Shown here: positions 55,158-64,000 of the stretch, piece by piece | Layout: each line of letters opens with the position of its first letter | Numbering within the stretch: the stretch's first letter is position 1 | Origin: Setaria digitata | Lineage: Eukaryota; Nematoda; Chromadorea; Rhabditida; Setariidae | Assembly (NCBI GenBank): GCA_003640385.1 | Contig: RCAB01000200.1 | Span: forward strand, 1-64,000 | Length of the DNA stretch: 64,000 nucleotides | Direction: 5' to 3' | Translations under genes and position numbers: made by a program | The notes under the pieces: generated by a model | What the model was told of the DNA's origin: nothing | Seen by the model: only the letters and a program-made list of their open reading frames with translations | Databases searched by the model: none

Positions 55158-55208
55158 CTGGACATTTCCGGGGAAAATTNAAGTTTCTGGACATTTCCGG
55201 GGAAAATT
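55158..55208. repeat. 22-bp duplication around an N
   Basis: The 22 bases at 55158-55179 recur at 55187-55208, with the N at 55180. Another unmerged contig overlap. Confidence 0.75.
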
Positions 55209-56910
55209 TTTGACACGACAGATTCCGGAAAGCATTTCTAACTTAATAGTTTCCGGGGACATGATTTGTTTCTGAAGAAATCACAACACCAATTTATTCA
55301 TCATCCCGTAAAGAGCACTAGATATTTATAAAGGGCAGTATATAAATCTGAAGATTATTTCTGAATTTAAAACAACACTGAATAAAGTACTGCAAGTATT
55401 TTGAACACTTCTGCGATATTTAAGAAGAAAAAAAAAAACATTCTCGTTTTTTGTGATAAAAGGTAATAATCTTATTGATAATGGCTGGTGATAAATGATG
55501 CGTTATTCTATTTGTAGAATCACAGAATGATTTATTGTCTAATTGAATTGAACCAATTTTAACCGCATTAATGAGTGTTTAATTAACAATGCATGCGCGA
55601 GAGCTTTTTTTTTTTTCAAACAATGATGAAATGAAATTCTTTCAGCAATTACACTCGAAAGAATTACTTGCTTTTAGAGTAACCTCTCTCTATCTTCAGG
55701 ATTCAAGAAATTAATTTTTAATAATGCGAAATTAATAGTATTTCAAGAATTTAAGTGGAATTCGATGGAATACGATGGTTAGATTTTATGAAAAGACTTC
55801 CTTAAACGATTTTTTTTTTTTTTTTTTATTAAATTCGATGTTTTTATCAAAGAATTTAATTTCTTTTATCGAAAGTAATATTTTATCAAAAATGTTTTGA
55901 ACAGTAAACTCATAGGCCTACAAAAATGAATGATAATAGCAGAAGTGGGAGAGAAAATAACTTTTAATATTATTTCACTGACCGATTATATCTGAAAAAT
56001 ATTATCTTTTTGCTTGTAAAATCATCGAATGCTGAGAAAAATAAGTTTGAATTGTGAACATATTTAACTTATAATTGATAATACCAATTTGTGGTGATAA
56101 CATTAGGAGGATTCTTGAGCTGAGCTCATTCGTTATTGCTCTTAAAATTTTTGAAACTTTAGTCTTTTCTTTTCCTCTAAAAGACCCAAATTTAATTCTT
56201 CAATAATCCTGCTTCCAAAACTAGTATCATAGTACGTTAATTTGTTCGCTTTAGTCCTAACTCAAATACTAGTGATAACGCACTGTGAGTGACAATAATT
56301 CAACACTATATGCNTTTGATAAAAATTGATCTAGCAAGTTTTAAAATGGTTGTAAAATAATGAAGAGTGTGTCTATCCGGATGATATGCAAAAATGAGAA
56401 AACTGGCATAAATTGTTAAACTTCCCTCAAAATTAATATAATTAATGGTACTTATTATGGCAAATCAATGTCATCAAAGTGTGTTTCTTTTGTTTCTAAT
56501 CAGCAATATTACTAAGTCAGTATGCTAATTTGAATTGTCTTTTGTTGATGCTTTTAAATTGCGAAAATTGAGAGAAATAAAGAAGAAAATATATCGGAGC
56601 TTTTTTATTAGTGATTGGAAATAGTTGAAATTTCATAAAAGTGACCCTATAAATAGCATTTATCGAGAAAGAAAATTTCCAGTTTCACATGTCAATTGTC
56701 AATTTCGATTGAACTGATTTTTTCAAAAATAAAAAATAAATAATTCTGCCGGAAAACTCGACAAATGCGATATCATAAAAATTTATTATGAAATGGATAG
56801 AAATTAAATATCAAGATCAATCAGTAATTTTCGAAGTATATCTGAATGTTTTAATCTTAGTTGTTAAAACTGCTACTGTTTTTGTTTTCATGATCGCTGC
56901 GGCCTCGGTT

Positions 56911-57029
56911 TTTGCTGTTGTTCTACTCTTAATTGTTTTTTGCTGTTGCTAATGATAACGTTATTGTTGTTGTTGTTATTGTTTTGTCGTCGTTGTTGCT
57001 ATTGCTGTTGTTATTATTGTTGTTGTTTA
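56911..57029. repeat. TTG/TTA trinucleotide-rich tract
   Basis: An interrupted run of TTG, CTG and TTA triplets. The minus strand would encode Gln/Asn-rich sequence (CAA, CAG and AAT codons), but no start or splice support makes it a gene. Confidence 0.7.
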
Positions 57030-57668
57030 CTTAGATTTGCAGTATTATGATTCTTTGTCCTATAAATCCGTCACTTTTTTGAATCTCAAATTTCAGATAA
57101 AAGATTCATTTAACTCCCTTACTTATTTTTAAGAGGAATAACATTGAGTTCAAAATTTTGTGTTTAACAGGAATAAATACAAATGTTATGTAGAATTATT
57201 TGTAACGACATTCTCTTTTTTTCCTCTCTCTCCCTCTCCCTCTCTTCTTCTCTTTCCCTCTTTCTTTACCCTTTTAAAATGGTGGAAAAAAAATATTTTG
57301 ACATTTGTCAGCCCTTCCCATTCGCTTAATTCATATCACTCTGACAGAGATTTTCCATCAGTGATAATCAGTACGGTTCTAAAATTGTTCGAGGGATAAA
57401 CTTGACAAATTTGCATCTCAAATTAACTGAGATGTTCATTACCAGTGCAACATCTTCGACGATCATCTATTTGCACAAAATGAGGAAAAAGAAAGAGGGA
57501 AAGGAAGAAAGAAAAACTTATTTGAAAGCTTTACGATTAAAATTAAAGATTGAGCAGGAAGTAGCTATTAATTAGCAAAGTACTATAACGAAAAAAAGAA
57601 CTATCACGGTGATATTTTAAATTACTTTTGCATCCAATAAACAATACTAAATAATGAAGCGTATTTCC

Positions 57669-57724
57669 TGTATTTTGCAACCTACTCACGATCACGTAAT
57701 CACGTGATGCGTGTATTTTGCAAC
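57669..57724. promoter_or_regulatory. Direct repeats flanking an E-box palindrome
   Basis: The 13-bp sequence TGTATTTTGCAAC occurs at 57669-57681 and 57712-57724. Between them is a 10-bp palindrome, ATCACGTGAT (57699-57708), containing the E-box CACGTG, plus a second half-like ATCACG at 57691. It lies about 1 kb before the GT92 start. A binding role is inferred only. Confidence 0.35.
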
Positions 57725-58693
57725 GTCCTCTGTCGCATCAAGCACTTGCGGCTTGCGATGTGATCAATGATGAAATATTCCAAACTTCTGCAAATTTACA
57801 GTACCATTACACTGTTTGCGATATTTTCGCCTTTTGTCACTTGTCGGTACAGATATAACACTACTTACTTATCACAGTTATCATTTAAAAAAAGAAAAGA
57901 AACCTGTCCAGTCATTGTCGTAAGATTTGCTATTTGGTTCCTCTTCACCATTTTCGCTCTCTTTTAGTTCTAACCCCACGTTCGTGTCAACTGATAATGA
58001 TTTTCATTTCAATTTCAAATTCATTTTTATTTACTTTCACTCAGTTCTTTGCCTTCTCTCATCGCATGTTTTTTTCCCAATTCTGAAATGTTCACATCAC
58101 AATTTGCTTCAGTTTTGCTATTTGTTTTAGTTTTGTTTTCATGTTCCGTACTAGACAGAATCTTCAACTCTTCTGGCAATATGTTAACTGGCTTGCATTA
58201 TATTATGGTGATAATATTTGAATGTTATCATTTTCTGTCGTTAGATTTTTTTAAAAGCAATGTCGACATGTGATGTAACTTTCCAGCAGAAAAAAAAAAA
58301 TTGATCCGTTCAAAATGTTTGTGGATTATCAAACAAAAATTATAATTAATTAGTTTTTCTCGGATAAAGGAAAACTTTTAATTAAAAAATCATACTGAAT
58401 GTCTAGACAAACATTATTATATTGCTCGTTTTGGAGATATTTTAAATTTCAAGACATTTCAATGAAGAAATGGGAAGTTTTGCAGAAAAAAAAATGACAC
58501 AAAAATTTTCCATAAATAATTTGTGGAAAAAAATTCACCAGTAAAATGAGCATAATAACTTGAAATAATTTTCAATTCTTCTATTTAGACATGTCAGGTA
58601 CATGAATTCAGTCAAACTTCTACTGTATTATTCGGATTACTTATCATTAAGATCAATCACTTATGCTTAATTATTAGTGATTAATTTAATGGT

Positions 58694-58706
58694 TTTTTAG
58701 ATAATG
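58694..58706 (+). promoter_or_regulatory. Candidate spliced-leader acceptor at the GT92 start
   Basis: TTTTTTAG is followed by ATA and then the GT92 ATG at 58704. The position suits SL trans-splicing. It could instead be a normal acceptor for an upstream exon. Confidence 0.4.
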
Positions 58707-61700
58707 GCACTAAAGCGCCTCTTCACCACATTGTTTCTCAGCTGTCTTACAACTATGGTTATGTTCTCATTTACCCGTATTTTTACTTTTCCCACGACAA
58801 TAAATCTTTGGGAAAGTGAAGAAATTACTCGGAAGATTCCACGTATTACACGTCTTACTATCACTACCACTGCAAAAACAATCACTGTGGAAAATAACAC
58901 CGGCTACGATGATAAGGTATGCTCACTTGTGTCCATTTTTGACCACTGTCCAGTCTCTTATCGACCATTTTATTTCATTTATGCCTTTACAGTATGAGGA
59001 ATGAATTTCCTGTTTTTCGAAGAAATGAAATAAAGAAATTATTTCTGGAAGCTGAAAAAAGTATTGAAGAGAAGAGACTTTTTCTGTTTCTTTTGAACTT
59101 TTCTCGTCACAAGAAATTATGTTCAAATTTTCATTCGAAACAATCTTTTCTTTTGATTAGAGATGGAAAGAAAATATCATAAAATAAAATTGAAAAGTAG
59201 GATAGTAAAATTTCATTCAGTCGCTTTATCAGCTTAACAATTTATCAATCAAAAAGCTGGGAATAAAAGAATGGAGCGTGAAAGGGATAATTGCATTGTG
59301 ATTCTCTTTTGAATCTATGTTTAAATTTGAAATGCTAATCTTTTTCTATCAAAGTAATTATTTTAATCCTGAAATTATTTCGCATTTCCAGATATATGTA
59401 ATGGCAGCTTATATGACATCCACTTCCATGATAAGATTAACTATGATTCGGAAATGTAAAGCGGTTATTAGACTACGTTTGCACCTAAAAACAAACCAGT
59501 CCAGATTTCTGACCATTCCATTAATTCATAAACCAATCCTGAAATGTCCATGGTTCTTTGCTGTCAAGTAAGCTTTTTGACTTCTCACTTTTGGCTCATG
59601 AAATTTGTAAATAGTTATTGTCATTATATTATTTTATTAATTAGCAATATTTAGATGTGATTTTGTTGGTTATTTTGCCGTAACAATGCGTCGAAAAGAT
59701 TTAAACAATTTATTAACTGGAAATGAGAAAGAACTACCGGAAGCATACATATCACGAATGGATAAACCTTCATTACAAATGCCAATTGTTCTAAATGACG
59801 TACGTGTGCTGCCGAATAGTCCACGAAAGCATTATCTTGCTGTTTGCCTGCAGCCTATTTTCTTCTTAGCTGATTGGACTTTATTAGTACAATTTTTTGA
59901 GGTATGATCATTTCTTCATCTCAAATGTTTTAATATTTATTACTATTTATTATTATTTTTTACCGTTAATTATTATTATTATTATTGTTATTGTTATTAT
60001 TACTTGTTTTTACTTGCTATTATTTATTATTATTTATCATTATTCATTATTATTTACTATTATTTATTATCATTTATTATTATTTGTTGTTATTTATTAA
60101 TGTTAATTGTTAATTGGCAATTTAGCATGCTATTTTGAATTTGATTTTGTTGGCTACTTTATGGTAATATATCTGGAAGATTTGAATGGCTTGCTATTTG
60201 GAAATTTGAAACTAATTATATTTCTAATTAATTTTCTCTTTTCATCAAATAGATTTGGATTGCTCAAGGTGTAACCAAATTCTGTGTTTACGTACAATCA
60301 ATGACACCTGAAGTTGATGCATTGTTACATGTTTATGAGCATTCAAGTGAGGTGGAAATTGAACGAATTAATTGGGCTCCATTACCAACAGGTAGCAATA
60401 CTGACGACGAAAGCAATCCGAATTTTCGGATTTATCGAACTGAAGTTAGTATTTTATGATTTGCAAAGATGTAATTTCGGAAATGGTCAATTAATACTTG
60501 TAATTAAAAAAAAACTTTAATGTCATCATAGAGCTGCCTTTTTGTTGCAAATAATAATTTATTATATTTTTAACAGTTAATTAGTTGGATTTACTGAGTA
60601 GTTTTTATAGCTAGTATGATTTAAGGAATTTCAAGTAGCTCTTAGGATTTACTTTGAATTTTTTTCTAAATTACAGCATTTTTTGGCTAAGTATTTTTAG
60701 CGCAAATCATTTTGAAAACAAAAAAAAAAAACGGATGAAAATTTGCTCTTTTCTCAATTACTAAACGATTAAATTCCTTTTTTTTTAAATACAATTTTGC
60801 TCAGAATTTCTACAGATTCGGCGAGAATTTTTTTTTTTCTAAATTTTTTTTTGAATTTTTGACAAAAACAGCATCGCATCATTCCAGAGAAATGACTGAA
60901 AATGAATAATTGATGGCGATTATTTGGTTTTGTTTCGTTTAAAATTTTTATCAGATTTTTTCTCCATTTTAACACCTTTCAAATGTACAAAATGCTTTCT
61001 GGCTGATGAAGGAAAACCTTCCGGCAAGTTCTGCTATGATAATCAGTGTAATCATCGTGCCATATATTCTCTTATCGCAAAATGCAATAATCTAATCACC
61101 TAATAAGTGCAGTATATCAATAATCCATCTGATCTGAAGAGAAATTTTTTTTCCTCGTATAACAAATAACAAATTTGAAAATAATTCACTACTCCACAGA
61201 TACTACCAATAAGTGAAGACAAGTGTTATTTGTCGCAGTTTGAAATTTTCATTACTCTAAAGGTAGCCACTTCGATTAACGATTGTGTACTGCGATGTCG
61301 CGGTCATGCAAAATATGTCATCTCATCGGATCTTGATGAAATTGTGGTCGCCTACAAAAATGCATCATTGATAAAATTGTTGGACAGTTTACAAGCAAGA
61401 TTTACGAAATCAGCAGCGTTTGTTATTCGTAGTAGTTTTGCGCTTTTTGAGGTTAGAGTAATATTTTTGGCCAAGAATGATCGATTAGGATGATTGTTCT
61501 CGAAAATCATGAAAAAAGGGAAAGGAAAAAAATCCAGCATATTTTGAAAAAAAAAAAAGGGAAAAAATTTAGCATGTTTTTCATTGGTATTTTTTATTAA
61601 ATCAGAATAAAGACTTTTTTAAGAGAAGGAAAAGCGAGCTTCATGTAACTTCGAAAAATATCACAGCAGTTAACATATAGATTTTTAATGCATACCAGGT

Positions 61701-63987
61701 TAGGATTAAATAAAATTGGTTGAAATCGGATGAAATGGATTGTAAATTGATAAAGGAGATTAGAAATGAAGGGAAAATCAAAAAGTATTAGGAAATTTGA
61801 ATGAAAGGAAATACTTTTATAGTTAATAATTTGTAGAAATTTTTCAGAATCACTGGGCTAATATTTCCAGGCCAACAGATATTGATTTTAGTGGTTTTGC
61901 AAATATTTCCCTTGAAAATTATATTTGGCCTGCTGGTCTTCGAAGTAAGGTAAATGTTCATTTAGAAGTTTACTATCACATCTATTACAAAAGTGAGCCC
62001 AATCTTAATAGTATTTGGTTTCGCAAAATGGCGATAAGTTTGATTGTGCGGTGGTAAGGATTATTGTGATATTGATAATGCAAAACAGATTTCTTCCTCT
62101 TTGGATTACTTATTTTCAATAAAAATAATTTATTTGTGCAGATAGATGATTATCGTATAAAAAAAAAAGGAGTAATGCTTTTAAGAGAAAGCATTCATCT
62201 CTCTTCGTGTCACTTTTATTTCAAACAGTTTGTTCAATTAATTAGCATCATTAATTAACAGTTTGATGACTAGGGGACATTTCAGGTAGTAATGATACCG
62301 GAAAACATATATAGTACACATGTACATCAAGTACTGCAACCGGAAATTGGAAAGGTTGTAACAATTGTGCCACCTGAAACTGCTCTCGTTTTTCATTTGA
62401 GGTTTGCTTAGTTAAATTTTCCTTCCTTTTTTTTCCTTCCATTAAAAATGTTGATCAATGAGTTTATTAATTTCATTTCCTGTCTGTCGATGAACAAACC
62501 ATCAAAGGAGAGTTAGGTCACTTCCGGATTGCTCATTTTTAAGTTACAATATAGTTTGCTTTTCCTTTCTTTTTTTCACGTGCACTGTTTAATCGTAGCA
62601 CTATGCCACAATATTTATATATTTATAGTTTTTTCCCCAGTTTATTTTCATTTTATATTTCTACAAAGTTAAAAAGAATGAAAGAAAAAGTAAAATTAAA
62701 ATACTTGACCAATTTGATTAAATTTTAAGACGAGTTATGCGAGATAAGTTATGGTCATCGAATACAAGCATAAAAACTAATGCGCTTGCTCGTTTTATTG
62801 ATCCATGTAATAAATCGTGGAAAAATCGATTGAAAGTAATCAAACAATTTCCGGAAGCTAAAATATTGTATGGAAATGAATGGCCTCAAAGAGGAAGCCA
62901 GGTTTTTGCCACTTTTCCTTTTTATTTTATTAGCTTGGAAAGATTTTAATTAAATGTATCATTAACAATCACAACTATTACTAGCAGCAAGTGTTCCTGA
63001 AAAATTTTTCTATCTGGAATTGTGCGGAAGATTTGAATCTTTATATGTTTTAATAAGGTATGATAAGTTTTATCACACTTTATCTATCTTTCAAGTTTCC
63101 TCAGTAGAATTTTACATGAAAGTTTCCATCAGTCAAAAAGATATCATTTGCAATATTCTCATATCGACATGAAGTGCTAGAAAATTTTCTTGAACATTAG
63201 AGAAAAAACATATTGAATTCTCTCAGACCATTTCTTTTTTTGAGGTTTAATTTTTTGGATTAAAGAGAAATATTTGAGAGTTCATAGCTGAACGTCTTTT
63301 TGTTCAGTATGAATTTTCGCAAATATTTCCCATAGCTGACGATATTTTAATGAGTTAAGAAAAGAAGAGAAGTTATTAATAGCTAAAACTTTAACTGAAA
63401 TTTATTTAAATGCAAGAAATTAAAAGGAAAAGACAAAGAAAAATGTGGTCAGATTTTATGGTGGATTAATGAGCAATGTCGAAAGACGCAATAGCACACT
63501 AATTATGTTTGTATTATGGATTTTTTTTCCATTAGCTAATCACCTTTGTAGTAAGTTAATGAATGAGTAATTACTCTCGAAAAATGAACATTATTAGTTA
63601 TGTCAAAAATTGTAAGAAATTTTGAGGCAAATAGTCAAATAATTTTTACTTGGAAGAGACATTTAATCATTATCGGAAATTTGCCTGAGACAAGTCGATG
63701 ATAGCAGCGACTGTTATCATAATCAGTGCTACATAAGTACTACATATTAGCTGATTATTGACGTGATATTTTTGATCAACAGTTATCATAAGAATTTTTT
63801 TATTTTCAGTTGATCTATAACCTATAACCTCTAGTTTTAGGTAATGCAAGAATTGGAAGCATGTCGCGAACAACTTAATTCCATTCAAAACAGTACGTGT
63901 CATTCACCGTATCGTTGTATGTCGAAGATTACTTCCGTTACCACAAATGAATGGGTTATTGCACAGCAAACTTGGACTGTTTTATAA
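58704..63987 (+). CDS. Glycosyltransferase family 92 (DUF23) protein
   Basis: GT92 enzymes are type II Golgi glycosyltransferases; the characterised nematode member is a beta-1,4-galactosyltransferase acting on core fucose of N-glycans. Exons: 58704-58916, 59392-59567, 59655-59901, 60253-60444, 61263-61451, 61848-61949, 62286-62401, 62730-62901, 63841-63987. Phases agree; 517 residues and complete within the window. Residues 1-30 form a signal anchor (KRLFTTLFLSCLTTMVMFSF). The catalytic domain has YLAVCLQPIFFLADWTLLVQ, then FEIWIAQGVTKFCVYVQS, then DCVLRCRGHAKYVISSDLDE with the DXD-like metal site, then IDFSGFANISLENYIWPAGL, then HLRRVMRDKLW. Several NXS/T sequons are present. The large family expansion in nematodes means the exact acceptor cannot be told from sequence alone. 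Confidence 0.9.
59930..60110. repeat. TTA/TTG-rich repeat in GT92 intron 3
   Basis: About 180 bases of interrupted TTATTATT units lie in the intron between 59901 and 60253. A spurious hydrophobic frame crosses it. Confidence 0.8.
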
Positions 63988-64000
63988 CCGTAATGCTAAC

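Larger units (their letters stand above)
45637..58703. other. 13-kb gene-poor region rich in simple repeats
   Basis: I could not assemble any gene. The longest plus-strand frame (49587-49952) runs through a GA microsatellite, which keeps it open. The minus-strand frame at 54086-54349 runs through a 6-bp-period repeat. Single Ns at 48495, 48796, 48985, 55180 and 56314 mark weak assembly joins, so exons could be lost here. Long introns of an unseen gene are possible. Confidence 0.5.

Noticed and set aside
59897..60100. Hydrophobic frame in GT92 intron 3
   Set aside because: It is the translation of a TTA/TTG repeat and carries no protein-like pattern.

Overview
The window is nuclear DNA of a nematode, most likely a filarial/spirurid one (inference). 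It is very AT-rich. Genes are split into many short exons, introns typically end in T-rich tracts plus CAG or TAG, and several genes begin right after a T-rich AG that could accept a spliced leader. The best protein matches are ordinary eukaryotic housekeeping families. I joined exons by hand, checking splice consensus, codon phase and family similarity; nothing was computed or searched.

Layout from left to right: (1) MPP10, a U3 snoRNP protein, minus strand, 18 exons (2260-7629), with an unrecognised ~348-residue N-terminal extension. (2) A possible 77-residue membrane or secreted protein (9238-9471). (3) A voltage-gated K+ channel alpha subunit, plus strand, 14 exons (16462-23670). (4) Scattered protein-like minus-strand fragments (25547-26831), possibly a decayed or unresolved gene. 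(5) ALG11, the dolichol-linked mannosyltransferase (26947-31365). (6) YKT6, a longin R-SNARE, with a one-base frameshift in exon 2 (33071-35312). (7) A possible 115-residue minus-strand ORF (36185-36532). (8) N-myristoyltransferase (37042-40366). (9) A convergent minus-strand gene for a single-pass membrane protein with a long basic tail (41812-45636). (10) About 13 kb of gene-poor DNA with microsatellites, minisatellites and unmerged assembly overlaps. (11) A complete GT92/DUF23 glycosyltransferase gene (58704-63987).

The genes are not one pathway. ALG11, YKT6, the GT92 enzyme and the membrane protein all relate to the secretory route, and NMT and YKT6 relate to lipid-linked membrane attachment; these are probably coincidental neighbours. 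I found no mobile-element protein, CRISPR array, rRNA or tRNA. The most notable signals are three introns that appear to be GC-AG, in three different genes; two microexons (26 and 30 nt) around the K+ selectivity filter, one with a non-AG acceptor; a PIT instead of PXP motif in the channel S6; and the MPP10 extension. Isolated Ns mostly sit between near-identical duplicated segments and mark unresolved contig joins, so local indels should be treated with care.
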